From assembly GCF_017303315.1 (NCBI RefSeq), contig NZ_JAFKOI010000001.1:744001-808000 (forward strand): a stretch of 64,000 bases of DNA, read 5' to 3'. Below the pieces are notes generated by a model. It did no database searches. It saw only the letters and a program-made list of their open reading frames with translations, and had not been told where the DNA came from. Source of the DNA: Bacillus sp. NTK071 (GTDB lineage: Bacteria; Bacillota; Bacilli; Bacillales; Guptibacillaceae). This document shows, in pieces, positions 1 to 9,019 of this stretch; the first letter of the stretch is position 1, and each line of letters opens with the position of its first letter. The position numbers and the translations under genes were made by a program.

Positions 1-126
1 TGAACAAACAACAACATTTGCCCCAGCTTCAGCGAACCCTTCGGCAATTTGCTTACCGAGACCCCTTCCACCACCAGTCACAATTGCTGTTTTACCTGAT
101 AAATTAAACAATTCCATAACGTTCAT
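1..126 (-). CDS. SDR-family oxidoreductase, N-terminal part (runs off window)
   Basis: Only the first 42 codons lie in the window. The start is the ATG at 126-124. The visible N-terminus has a beta strand followed by the glycine-rich Rossmann motif TGGGRGLG, diagnostic of NAD(P)-binding short-chain dehydrogenases. It is the third gene of a minus-strand run after the carboxyltransferase and the acyl-CoA dehydrogenase, only 17 bp from the latter, so co-transcription is likely. A 3-hydroxyacyl-CoA dehydrogenase role in the same acyl-CoA breakdown route is an inference. The active-site Tyr-x-x-x-Lys is outside the window. Confidence 0.85.
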   Translation of the reverse strand, partial: MNVMELFNLSGKTAIVTGGGRGLGKQIAEGFAEAGANVVVCS

Positions 127-143
127 ATTGTATTCCCCCTTGG

Positions 144-1352
144 CTAGATATACTTTTTCAGTTCTTGTCTCGCGATTGCATTACGATGAACTTCATCCGG
201 TCCATCTGCGAGCCTTAATGTTCTAGCATTTGCCCAGTGTGCTGCAAGCGTATAATCATCACTTACTCCCGCTCCACCAAACGCTTGAATAGCACGATCA
301 ATGACACTTAGTGCCATATTAGGCGCTACTACTTTAATCATTGCGATTTCTGCTTTTGCCTCTTTGTTTCCAACCGTATCCATCATATGTGCCGCCTTAA
401 GTGTTAAGAGTCTTGCTTGCTCGATTTCGATTCTAGAGTCAGCAATCCATTCCCTCACAACACCCTGATCAGATATCTTCTTACCAAACGCTTCTCGACT
501 TTGTACACGCTTACACAAATCCTCAAGTGCACGTTCAGCTGTTCCAATCAAACGCATACAGTGATGAATTCGTCCTGGCCCAAGTCTTCCTTGCGCGATT
601 GCAAATCCTTTTCCTTCTTCCCAAAGCATATTAGAGGCAGGTACTCGCACGTCTTTGTATTCAATTTCTGCATGGCCATGTGGCGCATGATCATAGCCAA
701 ATACAGGAAGAACTCGTTTAATTGTTACACCCTTTGAATCAAGTGGAACTAAGATCATAGATTGTTGCTCATGTTTCGCTGCAGTCGGATCGTTTTTCCC
801 CATCACAATAGCGATTTTGCACCTTGGATCTCCAGCACCAGATGACCACCATTTTGTCCCATTAATGACGTATTCATCACCATCTCGTTCAATTCGAGCC
901 TGAATATTCGTCGCATCTGAAGAAGCAACATCAGGTTCTGTCATCGAGAAACACGAGCGAATTTCACCAGCCAGTAAAGGTTCGAGCCACTGCTTTTTCT
1001 GTTCTTCTGTACCGTAACGAACAAGTACTTCCATATTCCCTGTGTCTGGTGCAGCACAATTGAATACTTCAGGTCCAATCATTGAACGGCCCATCACTTC
1101 ACATAATGGAGCGTATTCAGTATTCGTAAGGCCTGCACCATACTCACTTTCAGGTAGAAATAGATTCCATAAACCAGCATCTTTTGCCTTCTGCTTCAAT
1201 TCTTCCATTATAGGGGGAACATCTGACCATCGACTTTCTTGATCGGAAAGTTGCTCTTCATACAATTTTTCATTCGGGTATACATGGTCATCCATAAATG
1301 CCTTTACTTTTTCCAAGTAAGAATGGCAACGCTCGGAATAATCAAAATTCAT
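144..1352 (-). CDS. Acyl-CoA dehydrogenase, ACAD10/11-like
   Basis: A 402-residue flavoprotein expected to oxidise an acyl-CoA thioester to the 2-enoyl-CoA with transfer to ETF. Visible family marks are the FAD/substrate segment [15 protein letters not shown] (about 135-148), the WWSSGAGDP block, and the C-terminal [11 protein letters not shown] and ADGPDEVHR motifs. The last is typical of the ACAD10/11 type rather than the classic EGTSEIQ of short/medium-chain enzymes. It lies about 100 bp downstream of an acyl-CoA carboxylase beta gene on the same strand and just before an SDR gene, suggesting a branched-chain or unusual acyl-CoA degradation operon. Substrate unknown. Confidence 0.92.
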   Translation of the reverse strand: MNFDYSERCHSYLEKVKAFMDDHVYPNEKLYEEQLSDQESRWSDVPPIMEELKQKAKDAGLWNLFLPESEYGAGLTNTEYAPLCEVMGRSMIGPEVFNCAAPDTGNMEVLVRYGTEEQKKQWLEPLLAGEIRSCFSMTEPDVASSDATNIQARIERDGDEYVINGTKWWSSGAGDPRCKIAIVMGKNDPTAAKHEQQSMILVPLDSKGVTIKRVLPVFGYDHAPHGHAEIEYKDVRVPASNMLWEEGKGFAIAQGRLGPGRIHHCMRLIGTAERALEDLCKRVQSREAFGKKISDQGVVREWIADSRIEIEQARLLTLKAAHMMDTVGNKEAKAEIAMIKVVAPNMALSVIDRAIQAFGGAGVSDDYTLAAHWANARTLRLADGPDEVHRNAIARQELKKYI

Positions 1353-1380
1353 TCTTATTCGTCTCCTTGTACCCGTTATC

Positions 1381-1402
1381 TAACTAACCGGTTGGTATGT
1401 TC
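1381..1402. promoter_or_regulatory. Palindromic operator candidate in front of the acyl-CoA dehydrogenase
   Basis: A palindrome centred on AACCGGTT lies just upstream of the acyl-CoA dehydrogenase start. On the minus strand it reads AACATACCAACCGGTTAGTT. The same left half, AACATACyAACCG, recurs at 3050-3073. The form is that of TetR-family operators; which regulator binds it is not known from this window. Confidence 0.45.
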
Positions 1403-1454
1403 TCACATTTAGTATAAATATATCTTTCGGAATATTCAATACATTTATTGAAAA

Positions 1455-2993
1455 TTAAAATCCAGTCGGCCAATTAGCTAATTTCCTTTCGCTTTTTGAT
1501 CCGTTTTTATAACAAGCAAGCTCTAATGTTTGTGCAAGAAAAATTCGAGTTTCACCAGGATCAATAACATCATCAATCAAATGTTTTGCCGCTGCTTTAT
1601 ATGGGGAACTATCAAAACTCCACTTTTCTAAAAGCTTTTCCCTTTCGAGCTTAGGATTTTCAGCTTCCATTAACTCTCTGCCATAAACGACATTAATTCC
1701 AACTTCAGGTCCAGTAAAATTAATTTCTGCAGAAGGCCAGGCGACAACAAAATCCGCTCCCATCGTTGGACCACACATGTTTCCATATGCAGCTCCTACG
1801 CTTTTACGTATGATAACAGAAACTTTAGGAACTGTTGACTGAGCTAGTGCCTGGTTCCACATCATGATTTTGGTAGGTATTTTCCTCTTTTCTGCATCAG
1901 AACTTACTCGAAATCCTGGTATATCATGTAGAAAAATTAAGGGGATATGATAGGAATCACAGAGACAAATAAAATCTGTCGCTTTTTCACACTCCTCTAC
2001 GCCAGCTGCACCTGCGTAATTCAACGGTTGGCTCGCTATAATCCCTACAGACCTGCCGTTTATCCTAGAAAGCAAAGTGAGAAGAGCAGGACCATATAAC
2101 GGTTTCACTTCTAAAAAGTCCCCTTCATCAACTAGCTCCTTAATTACCTTTTTCATGTTATAGGCACGGTTTCTCTTCTCAGGTACGATTGATAGAACCT
2201 CATCCACTCTTCTCTCTATAGAGTCATGTGTAGCTTTTAAAGGAGGTTCCTCTTCTCCATGTGATGGAAGGTAGCTCAGGAACTTCTTTAGTTGATCAAT
2301 GCATTTTTCTTCTGTTGTGGCGGTTTGATCAATTTGCCCTGTATACTTTTCATGAACTTTCACACCTCCCAATTCTTCTTCATTAACTTTCTCACCAGTA
2401 GCAACTTCAAGCATCCGGGGACCGGCTACCGCCATACACGTTCCGTCCAATTGCGTTACAAAATCTGACGACACAGCAAGCCAGGTAGGCCCACCAAAGC
2501 TATCTCCTAAAATCGCAGAAACCATGGGTACCTCACGATTGTGCGTTAGCATTTCTTGTGGAAAAAGCTTATCACTTATACCGTCAGATCCCATTCCATC
2601 TGGCATCCGAAGACCTCCCCCTTCACTCAAATTCACAATTGGTAAACCACGTTTTAATGCATATGAATGAGCTGCTTTCGTTTTGCGAATATGTACAGCT
2701 CCCTCAGTTCCTGCGAACACTGTTTTATCGCCCGCTTGAACAACGACTGGCCGTCCATCAACGCGTGCAGTTCCACAAATGATCCCGTCACCAGAGCTCT
2801 TCCTTTCTAAACCAGGAATTTCAGATACATTTAACTTTCCGAACTCAAGAAATGAATCTTTATCAACCAGGAGTTTAATTCTTTCTCTCGCCGTCTTTTT
2901 CCCTTTATCATGTAGAGCATCAATTTTGCTTTGCCCACCCATCAGTTCCGCTCTGTTTCTTCGTTCCTGTAACTCTTCTACATAACCTTTCAT
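1455..2993 (-). CDS. Acyl-CoA carboxylase carboxyltransferase (beta) subunit
   Basis: A 512-residue carboxyltransferase of the propionyl-/methylcrotonyl-CoA carboxylase type, which transfers CO2 from carboxybiotin to an acyl-CoA. It has both crotonase-like halves: the N-terminal part with KTARERI near 35 and the SEGGGLRMPDG loop, and a C-terminal part with PLNYAGA, HDIPGF and the GAAYGNMCGP oxyanion region. Length is usual for the family. No biotin carboxylase or BCCP gene is visible, so the alpha partner must be elsewhere or beyond the window edge. It is probably first in the operon with the dehydrogenase and SDR. Whether the substrate is methylcrotonyl-, geranyl- or propionyl-CoA cannot be told. 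Confidence 0.9.
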   Translation of the reverse strand: MKGYVEELQERRNRAELMGGQSKIDALHDKGKKTARERIKLLVDKDSFLEFGKLNVSEIPGLERKSSGDGIICGTARVDGRPVVVQAGDKTVFAGTEGAVHIRKTKAAHSYALKRGLPIVNLSEGGGLRMPDGMGSDGISDKLFPQEMLTHNREVPMVSAILGDSFGGPTWLAVSSDFVTQLDGTCMAVAGPRMLEVATGEKVNEEELGGVKVHEKYTGQIDQTATTEEKCIDQLKKFLSYLPSHGEEEPPLKATHDSIERRVDEVLSIVPEKRNRAYNMKKVIKELVDEGDFLEVKPLYGPALLTLLSRINGRSVGIIASQPLNYAGAAGVEECEKATDFICLCDSYHIPLIFLHDIPGFRVSSDAEKRKIPTKIMMWNQALAQSTVPKVSVIIRKSVGAAYGNMCGPTMGADFVVAWPSAEINFTGPEVGINVVYGRELMEAENPKLEREKLLEKWSFDSSPYKAAAKHLIDDVIDPGETRIFLAQTLELACYKNGSKSERKLANWPTGF

Positions 2994-3049
2994 AACAGCA
3001 TGCCTCCAAACTAGTTTTCTTCAAAAACTTCTTTGGTTACTTTGAATTT

Positions 3050-3073
3050 AACATACTAACCGTACAGTATGTT
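3050..3073. promoter_or_regulatory. Perfect inverted repeat, TetR-type operator candidate
   Basis: AACATACT and AGTATGTT arms (8 bp) flank an 8-bp centre AACCGTAC. The site lies between the divergent carboxyltransferase gene (start 2993) and the 148-aa gene at 3183. It shares the AACATACyAACCG half-site with 1381-1402, so one regulator could control the whole acyl-CoA operon. No HTH-bearing TetR gene is present in the window. Confidence 0.5.
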
Positions 3074-3182
3074 TAATTTCTATCATACAGGTTTGTGTTT
3101 AGACTATTCAATGCTAATTTCTAGTTTTAATTTAATAAAAATGGGAATTCTCTCTTTATGAATTTGAAAGGATGGATATTTA

Positions 3183-3629
3183 ATGAACCAAAATTTATAT
3201 TTCTTAACTCAGGAGTATGAAAAATTCACGGATGAATGTGAAGGAGAAAGCGTTCCAGAATTTGTAGAGAACTTTATTTATGGATCAATGGAATACAACG
3301 ATGTAAACCTTCCTAAATTAACCGAAGAAATGAGTAAGCAGGCTCAAAATAAAGAACCTGAAGAATTCAAAAGAGCTTTTGATGAAATGCTTCTTTACCT
3401 TAGGGACCGTTTTGTAGCATTAGATCCGGATAAAAAATACTGGCCTCTCCATTACCGTGAAGGAGTAAGTGCTTTCGTTGCAATGATCGATGGGCTTGTC
3501 GTACAATATTTCTCAGGTCTTTATTCTGTAGACGATTTAAGAGAGCGTGCCCCTCTTTTTGCTGCCATTATTTTGAACGGATTTATCGGAGTCCACGAAC
3601 ACGAATATAGCGCATTATCTACAGATTAA
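3183..3629 (+). CDS. Hypothetical protein, possibly a TetR C-terminal-like domain without HTH
   Basis: A 148-residue acidic, apparently all-helical soluble protein. The start is supported by AAAGGATGG before the ATG. I do not recognise the family. The segment VAMIDGLVVQYFSG resembles the ligand-binding half of TetR regulators, but there is no helix-turn-helix at the N-terminus and none is encoded in the AT-rich 110 bp upstream. It is divergent from the acyl-CoA operon, with a TetR-type palindrome between them, and is closed by a strong terminator. A role linked to that operon is only suggested by position. Confidence 0.6.
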   Translation: MNQNLYFLTQEYEKFTDECEGESVPEFVENFIYGSMEYNDVNLPKLTEEMSKQAQNKEPEEFKRAFDEMLLYLRDRFVALDPDKKYWPLHYREGVSAFVAMIDGLVVQYFSGLYSVDDLRERAPLFAAIILNGFIGVHEHEYSALSTD

Positions 3630-3661
3630 AAAAGATCTTGCCCACGTGGGCAAGATCTTTT
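3630..3661. terminator. Bidirectional intrinsic terminator
   Basis: A near-perfect palindrome with centre GCCCACGTGGGC and A/T tracts on both sides, between convergent genes ending at 3629 and 3665. Confidence 0.85.
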
Positions 3662-3664
3662 CCT

Positions 3665-5194
3665 TTAAGATTGTAAACGATAAACTTGTGAGTATTTCTC
3701 TTCTAAATACTCTATAAGATATTTTGCGTTAAGTCCTTCGCCAGTAATGTCCTTAATAATTTCAATTGGCTGTTTAAGCTTGCCGTACTGATGAATGTTT
3801 TCTGTCAGCCATTCTTTAATTGGTAGCATATTTCCTTCTTCAAGAAGTTCATCAAAATTAGGAAGATCTTCTAGCATAGCGTTCTTAATCTGTGCAGCGT
3901 AAATGTAACCAAGTGCATAAGAAGGGAAGTATCCGAACGAGCCACCTGACCAATGCACATCCTGAAGGACACCGACAGCATCGTTATCAGGAGTAATTCC
4001 AAGGTATTCTTCCATTTTCTCATTCCATATCTTTGGAAGGTCCTTTACTTCTATATCGCCATTAATAAGGCCTTTTTCTATTTCGTACCGAACCATAATA
4101 TGAAGAGCGTACGTCATCTCATCTGCTTCAATACGAATTAAGGATGGACCCGCCACATTTATTGCACGATAGTAATCTTCAAGCGATACGTCATCAAACT
4201 GTCCTGTTGAATAACTCTTTAACGTATCGAAATTTTTCTGCCAGAAGGACTTATTACGACCAACAAAGTTCTCCCAGAAGAGGGATTGTGATTCATGTAT
4301 CCCCATGGATGTTCCAGAACAAAGTGGCGTACCAATTAATTCAGGTGAAATATTCTGCTCATATAAAGCATGACCACCTTCGTGTATGGTGCCAAATACA
4401 GCTGTTCGGAAATCACTTTCATCATACTTAGTGGTAACACGGACATCACCAGGATTTAATCCTGTTGCGAAAGGGTGGACTGTTGTATCAAGACGACCAG
4501 CATTGAAATCATAGCCCATTCCCTCAAGAATATCCAGGCTGAATGCTTTCTGCTTTTCCTGTGGGAAATGACTATATAAGAAATCTGTTTTAGGCTTGTC
4601 ACTCGCATTTACAACCTGTTGAACTAGTGGCACAATATGCTCTCGCAATTGATTAAATACTCGGTCTATTACCTTAACCGTGACACCTGGCTCATATAGG
4701 TCAAGAAGCGTATCGTACTTGTTCTCCTCGTAACCCCAATATTCTACAAATTTTTGATTAAATGCTACGAGCTTTTCAAGATAGGGACGGAACAATTCGA
4801 AATTCGACTGTTCCTTGGCTTCTTCCCAAATCGTTTCCGCCTTCGAACTTAGAATAACGTACTCAGAATATTCCTCTGCAGGGATTTTAATATTACGGTC
4901 ATACTCTTTTCCACATTCTTCTACTGTTTTCCTAGTGCGTTCACTCAAGTTGTTTTGTACTTCTTCTTTTGTAAGTTCATCAAGATACGTCTTCATCTCG
5001 TTTGATACCGACATCTCAAATACTTCTGAAGACATCATACCAATCACTTCTGAACGCTGCTCAGCCCCTTTTTTCGGTGCACCAGTTCTGAGATCCCAGT
5101 ACATTAAGCCAATCGCTTCATTAAAACTCGTCATTTTTTTAACATACTCAAGAAAGTGTTGTTCTGTTTGCATTAGATCAGTTGCCATTACCAT
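3665..5194 (-). CDS. ypwA: M32 metallocarboxypeptidase (Taq-type)
   Basis: A 509-residue thermostable-carboxypeptidase-like zinc protease that removes C-terminal residues from peptides. The zinc motif HEGGH is at 271-275 and the third ligand region HESQS at 300-304, both hallmarks of M32. Length matches the family. The start at 5194 has AAAGGATG upstream; the ATG two codons in is an equally spaced alternative. It is a single gene, convergent with the gene at 3183. Its position at the edge of the ypp/yps/ypr block agrees with B. subtilis ypwA. Confidence 0.93.
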   Translation of the reverse strand: MVMATDLMQTEQHFLEYVKKMTSFNEAIGLMYWDLRTGAPKKGAEQRSEVIGMMSSEVFEMSVSNEMKTYLDELTKEEVQNNLSERTRKTVEECGKEYDRNIKIPAEEYSEYVILSSKAETIWEEAKEQSNFELFRPYLEKLVAFNQKFVEYWGYEENKYDTLLDLYEPGVTVKVIDRVFNQLREHIVPLVQQVVNASDKPKTDFLYSHFPQEKQKAFSLDILEGMGYDFNAGRLDTTVHPFATGLNPGDVRVTTKYDESDFRTAVFGTIHEGGHALYEQNISPELIGTPLCSGTSMGIHESQSLFWENFVGRNKSFWQKNFDTLKSYSTGQFDDVSLEDYYRAINVAGPSLIRIEADEMTYALHIMVRYEIEKGLINGDIEVKDLPKIWNEKMEEYLGITPDNDAVGVLQDVHWSGGSFGYFPSYALGYIYAAQIKNAMLEDLPNFDELLEEGNMLPIKEWLTENIHQYGKLKQPIEIIKDITGEGLNAKYLIEYLEEKYSQVYRLQS

Positions 5195-5352
5195 TTCATC
5201 CTTTCAAGTAGGTTGTAAACTAGTAAATTTCATTCGACACTTCTCGTTTTATTATGTAAAGATTTGTCGGAAGTTAAAAAATTCAAAAACAATGGATTTT
5301 CAAAAACTCATGTTATCCTTTGGATAAGCTAAATCGTTCAAGGAGGGATTAG

Positions 5353-5559
5353 ATGTCAGTACAGAATCTGATTAATGCATTCAATGAGGTAAGAGGAAGA
5401 AAGCCAGCTACCGCAGACGAATTACTCGACTTTGTACAAGTAAATTACTTACGAGGTACACTCTCTTTAAATGAGTATCAAATCTACTTTAAAGAACTTC
5501 ATGCACAGGGTGCAAAGAAACCTGAGTACTTTGCTCATGAAGAATTGAAAGCCTTTTAA
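5353..5559 (+). CDS. YppF-like small protein
   Basis: A 68-residue soluble protein with RBS AAGGAGGG. The PATADELLDFVQVNYLRG and LNEYQIYFKEL segments fit the small YppF family of Bacillus, and the neighbourhood is syntenic with the B. subtilis yppF region. Function unknown. Assignment is from memory of the family and is moderate. Confidence 0.6.
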   Translation: MSVQNLINAFNEVRGRKPATADELLDFVQVNYLRGTLSLNEYQIYFKELHAQGAKKPEYFAHEELKAF

Positions 5560-5606
5560 TCTCTCCTGTTCTATCCTACCATAAGTTTACAATATTACGC
5601 ACACAA

Positions 5607-5633
5607 GAAGACATGGGCTAATCCCATGTCTTC
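5607..5633. terminator. Intrinsic terminator
   Basis: An 11-bp stem (GAAGACATGGG / CCCATGTCTTC) followed by a T-rich run, between the convergent genes ending at 5559 and 5652. Confidence 0.8.
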
Positions 5634-5651
5634 TTCTATTTCCAATTGCAG

Positions 5652-5909
5652 TTACATCCCAATGGAATTAAAAAATGCAACAGCTAGAGTAATCAAGACG
5701 AATATTAGAATAATCGTCAAAATAAATATCGCAACAAAAATCCAACCTGCAACCTTGCGTCCTGTTTGAATTAAATAGATGCCAAGTGGTAGAAAAGTAA
5801 AGAAAAATCCTAGTATCCCCCAAAGCCATGGATTTTTGCCGTGTTTAGGTGCGTCAATTGCAAGATATATAACAATCGCGATGGGTATAATGAACCCAAC
5901 AAACTCCAT
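5652..5909 (-). CDS. Small three-TM membrane protein
   Basis: An 85-residue hydrophobic protein. The start at 5909 (MEFVGF) is chosen because GGAGGG sits at the right distance; an upstream ATG at 5933 has no such site. Three membrane segments lie around residues 3-18, 28-46 and 53-78, with the polar loop APKHGKNPW between the first two. This resembles small Bacillus membrane proteins of unknown function. No catalytic motif is seen. Possibly transcribed with nothing else, as the next minus gene ends 50 bp upstream. Confidence 0.7.
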   Translation of the reverse strand: MEFVGFIIPIAIVIYLAIDAPKHGKNPWLWGILGFFFTFLPLGIYLIQTGRKVAGWIFVAIFILTIILIFVLITLAVAFFNSIGM

Positions 5910-5961
5910 GTAAAGCCCTCCTTTCGTATGCATATTCTACGACAGGATACCTTACTTTACC

Positions 5962-6267
5962 TTACTCGTCTACAATTCTTACAAACTCTTCTTTATCTAG
6001 GATAAATTGGCTGAAAACTCCAATCGCCACTACTTCTTTACCATCCCAAATTTCTGTTTTGTAGACGGAGAATAAATACCAATTTTCTCTAGTTGTATTC
6101 TCTTTAAAATATGGCACAACAGCTAAATCAACTCCGATTTCAATAAGAGCATTTTGATCTTTCTTCAACTGTTTTCCTATCCAACTACTGTAGTCTTCTT
6201 GATCTGGATTGGTAAAGAAAAGAGCGATTGCAAGTAATCCGACAGTAATCACAAACTTATTTCTCAT
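5962..6267 (-). CDS. DUF4359-like membrane-anchored protein
   Basis: A 101-residue protein with a single N-terminal hydrophobic segment (about 4-20), then FTNPDQEDYSSW and a globular domain ending in IGVFSQFI. The NP-x(3)-Y-x(2)-W pattern after the helix and the gene size fit DUF4359 as I remember it. The RBS AAGGAGGATT is good. No function is known. Confidence 0.6.
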   Translation of the reverse strand: MRNKFVITVGLLAIALFFTNPDQEDYSSWIGKQLKKDQNALIEIGVDLAVVPYFKENTTRENWYLFSVYKTEIWDGKEVVAIGVFSQFILDKEEFVRIVDE

Positions 6268-6381
6268 ATAATCCTCCTTTTATACAAGCCTATTGTTACT
6301 ATATACAAGTTTCATAGTTTAAATGTTCTTTAAAGGTGGGTACAGTTAATTAGATCCCATTATTTACAAGGAGGAATTCAT

Positions 6382-6621
6382 ATGAGACAGCATCCTATTA
6401 ATACTTTGAAGCAGGGTGAACACTATACAGCAAAGGAATTAGATAGTTTTGTATCTACTACTGACGTTGTACTATTTTCAAGTAACGCATCTCAGCTGTT
6501 TTCTGAACCCGAACGAGAATATAAAGTTGTCCATGAAGTAGAAGGCTTTTTTGAACATTCTTCAGATGATGGGGAGAAATATTTTCGAGATAAACGTGCA
6601 TATGTAGTTGAAAAGGTATAA
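6382..6621 (+). CDS. Hypothetical protein, 79 aa
   Basis: A short soluble, acidic protein with strong RBS AAGGAGG. There is no signal peptide, TM segment or recognised motif. A good RBS and a matching strong terminator right after its stop argue that it is a real single-gene unit. Confidence 0.6.
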   Translation: MRQHPINTLKQGEHYTAKELDSFVSTTDVVLFSSNASQLFSEPEREYKVVHEVEGFFEHSSDDGEKYFRDKRAYVVEKV

Positions 6622-6660
6622 AAAATCAGCATCCTGCACTTTAAGCAGGATGCTGATTTT
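6622..6660. terminator. Bidirectional intrinsic terminator
   Basis: A 16-bp perfect stem with a 7-nt loop, A-tract on the left and T-tract on the right, between the convergent genes ending at 6621 and 6699. Confidence 0.88.
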
Positions 6661-6698
6661 GTTTATAAGCGTAAATAGAAAATAGATCGAATTCTAAT

Positions 6699-7841
6699 TT
6701 AGTTGTTCTTAGGCGGTCTTGGACCAAAAAACTGGTAATAATGAGTTTTAATATCACCATTATATAGCTTTCGGTTTTTCGTTGCTCTTTTGCCATAAAC
6801 CTCTTGGAAACGTGGATGAGAAGTAAGAATGTATACAGACCATGTGTCCAGGCGCTCACGGAACGCTTTCCCCATTTTACGATACATATCTTCTACCTCT
6901 TCACGTTCACCAAGACGCTCCCCGTATGGAGGGTTTCCTATTAGTGTCCCATACTCAAACCTTGAACTGACATCGGTCACTTGCATCTGTTTAAATTGAA
7001 TTAAATCAGCAAACCCAGCTTCTAGTGCATTGTTTTTTGATAAATCAACCATTTTGGGATCAAGATCACTTCCAAAAATATGAAGAGGCTGATCATATTT
7101 AGCAAGATCTTCTGTTTCTATCATTGCTTCTTCCCAGCGTTTCTGACCAATCCATTCCCAATCTTCGGAAGCAAACGCACGATTGAATCCTGGTGCAATG
7201 TTCTGGCCAATCATAGCAGCTTCAATTGGAAGCGTACCTGAACCACAGAATGGATCTATAAACGGTTTATCAGCGTTCCAATTTGTTAGCATAATCATCG
7301 CAGCTGCCATTGTTTCTTTAAGAGGAGCTGCACTATGCAAATAACGGTATCCTCTTCTATGCAAACCTGTACCACTAGTATCTATTGTTAATACCGCTGT
7401 ATCTTTATGGATTGCCACTTCAATTTTAAACAAGGGCCCATCTTCGTCAAACCATGATACATTGTATTTTTCTTTCATACTTTCCACAATCGCTTTTTTT
7501 ACGATAGCTTGACAGTCAGGAACACTATATAAAGTCGATTTAACTGATCTTCCACTAACCGGAAATTCTGCGTTAACAGGAAGTAAATCTCCCCACGGAA
7601 GTGCTTTTGTCGCTTCGAAAAGCTCATCAAAAGTTGTGACTTTAAATTCTCCCACTTTAAGTTTCACGCGATCTGCTGTTCGTAACCAGTAATTTGACCG
7701 GCATATACCGAGCTCATCACTATCGTATGTTACCTTCCCATTGTCGACACGAACATTTTCAAAACCTAGATCTTTCACCTCACGAGCAACCAATGATTCG
7801 AGCCCCATGGTGGCCGTTGCAATTAATTCGTATTTTGCCAT
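6699..7841 (-). CDS. rlmL: 23S rRNA (guanine-N2)-methyltransferase, YpsC/RlmL-type
   Basis: A 380-residue THUMP-containing class I methyltransferase predicted to make m2G in 23S rRNA. The order is an N-terminal ferredoxin-like part, a THUMP domain, then the SAM fold with DPFCGSGTLPIEAA (motif I) and the catalytic NPPYGERLG motif IV. The start is set at 7841 (MAKYELIATA), where GGAG sits 8 nt upstream and which matches the family N-terminus. The longer frame to 7901 has no RBS. It neighbours rnpB and gpsB as in B. subtilis ypsC. Confidence 0.93.
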   Translation of the reverse strand: MAKYELIATATMGLESLVAREVKDLGFENVRVDNGKVTYDSDELGICRSNYWLRTADRVKLKVGEFKVTTFDELFEATKALPWGDLLPVNAEFPVSGRSVKSTLYSVPDCQAIVKKAIVESMKEKYNVSWFDEDGPLFKIEVAIHKDTAVLTIDTSGTGLHRRGYRYLHSAAPLKETMAAAMIMLTNWNADKPFIDPFCGSGTLPIEAAMIGQNIAPGFNRAFASEDWEWIGQKRWEEAMIETEDLAKYDQPLHIFGSDLDPKMVDLSKNNALEAGFADLIQFKQMQVTDVSSRFEYGTLIGNPPYGERLGEREEVEDMYRKMGKAFRERLDTWSVYILTSHPRFQEVYGKRATKNRKLYNGDIKTHYYQFFGPRPPKNN

Positions 7842-8023
7842 CTTCTCAACTCCAATCGTTGTTTGATCTCGCATTATGTACTCTTTTATTTCTGTTTTCA
7901 TATTACAACATTTAATGTCTAATTGTTAAGGCAACTTAGTCAATTGGCTGGTATAATATATGCCTTTGCTTTTTCTTATACTTTAACCGTTTATCATCAT
8001 TATCTATTCATAAAGTACAAAAA

Positions 8024-8042
8024 AGCCCCATAAGGGCTTTTC
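8024..8042 (-). terminator. Terminator of rnpB
   Basis: On the minus strand AAGCCC-TTAT-GGGGCTT is followed by six Ts, directly after the 3' end of the RNase P RNA. Confidence 0.8.
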
Positions 8043-8047
8043 ATCAA

Positions 8048-8467
8048 AGATGATAACGTTCTGTAAGCCATGTTCTGTTCCATTGTACTACGAACGGGTC
8101 TCCCCTCGTACTCAGGTGGTAATCATCTATCTCCAGGTGCGTCCTCGCCACCTGGCTCTCTCTCCGTTCAATTCCTTCGAGAAAGCTCCCCTACCATAAT
8201 TTGGGTTTCTCGCTCGTGGGGTTTACCTCGTTCCACTCTTAATGTTTCCATTAAGACTTCGTCACTGTGGCACTTTCAGAGTATTCGGGCCATATCCGTT
8301 AAGAACTTAGGCCGTTTCCCCGCCGTTAGCCCAAAAATGGACTACCCTGACTTATTGTTTCATCAGGCACGAACACTACGATCATCTCAGATCGTGCGAG
8401 CATGGACTTTCCTCTATATACTGCTTATATGCAATATACAGCGATCACCCGAACGTTATCATTATTA
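8048..8467 (-). ncRNA. rnpB: RNase P RNA, Bacillus (B) type
   Basis: The minus strand carries recognisable B-type RNase P RNA signatures: AGAGGAAAGTCCATGCTCGC, GAAAGTGCCACAGTGACG, GTGGAACG...GTAAACCCC, CGAGCGAGAAACCCAAA and the 3' part GGAACAGAACATGGCTTACA. The ends TGATAACGTTC and GAACGTTATCA pair to form helix P1, which sets the limits to within a few bases. It lies between rlmL and gpsB, the same place as in B. subtilis. It is the catalytic RNA that trims tRNA 5' leaders with the RnpA protein. Confidence 0.96.
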
Positions 8468-8607
8468 GGACAGCAAAAGCAATTATATCTTATATATCAC
8501 TTTCATGCAAGGTTTCTTGTATAATCAGTTAAATGGTACATTTATTATTATATTACGGTGAGTGAAATTTATCAAATGGATAAAAAAACCACCCTATTAT
8601 GGGCGGC

Positions 8608-8928
8608 TTATTCGTAAAGCTTACTTCCGAAAACGTGCTTCTCTAAATTGGATAGACGTTTTAAGATATCATAGTTTGTGTTGCCAGGTTGCGTTTGGGA
8701 ACGTGTCTGCTGACGTTTTTGTTGCTCTGACATGCGATCCATTTCTCTTCTAAGCCGGGTATTCTCCTGGCGAAGTTGTTCGATGTCATTTTCAAAACGT
8801 TCATAGTCCTTAATTACAACGTCTAGAAACTTATCTACATCATCTTGATCATATCCACGAAATCCACTTTTAAAATCTTTTTCAAGAATGTCTTTTGCTG
8901 TTAATTGAGTCGGTTGTTGCTCTGCCAT
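8608..8928 (-). CDS. gpsB: Cell-division cycle protein GpsB
   Basis: A 106-residue DivIVA-like cytosolic protein that helps shuttle penicillin-binding proteins between septum and side wall. The N-terminal membrane-binding region has [24 protein letters not shown], split here as [10 protein letters not shown] and [11 protein letters not shown] (about 13-36). A coiled coil follows (about 40-70), then a Q-rich linker and a short C-terminal trimerising helix with [26 protein letters not shown]. Gene order rnpB - gpsB - ypsA is conserved. Confidence 0.95.
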   Translation of the reverse strand: MAEQQPTQLTAKDILEKDFKSGFRGYDQDDVDKFLDVVIKDYERFENDIEQLRQENTRLRREMDRMSEQQKRQQTRSQTQPGNTNYDILKRLSNLEKHVFGSKLYE

Positions 8929-9019
8929 TTTATCACCTCTATATGTATGCAGTTATATTCTTTTATTTTATTCTTCCAAAAGACCTTCATCTTGTCAATT
9001 GGAATCTGTTCAAATAATG

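Noticed and set aside
4815-5327. A 170-codon plus-strand frame
   Set aside because: Antisense shadow of the M32 carboxypeptidase, no RBS and no family resemblance.
6641-6859. A 72-codon minus-strand frame at the end of rlmL
   Set aside because: Overlaps the conserved 3' end of rlmL in another frame and the terminator.
8070-8468. A 132-codon plus-strand open frame
   Set aside because: It is the complement of the RNase P RNA, whose conserved motifs and P1 pairing are clear.
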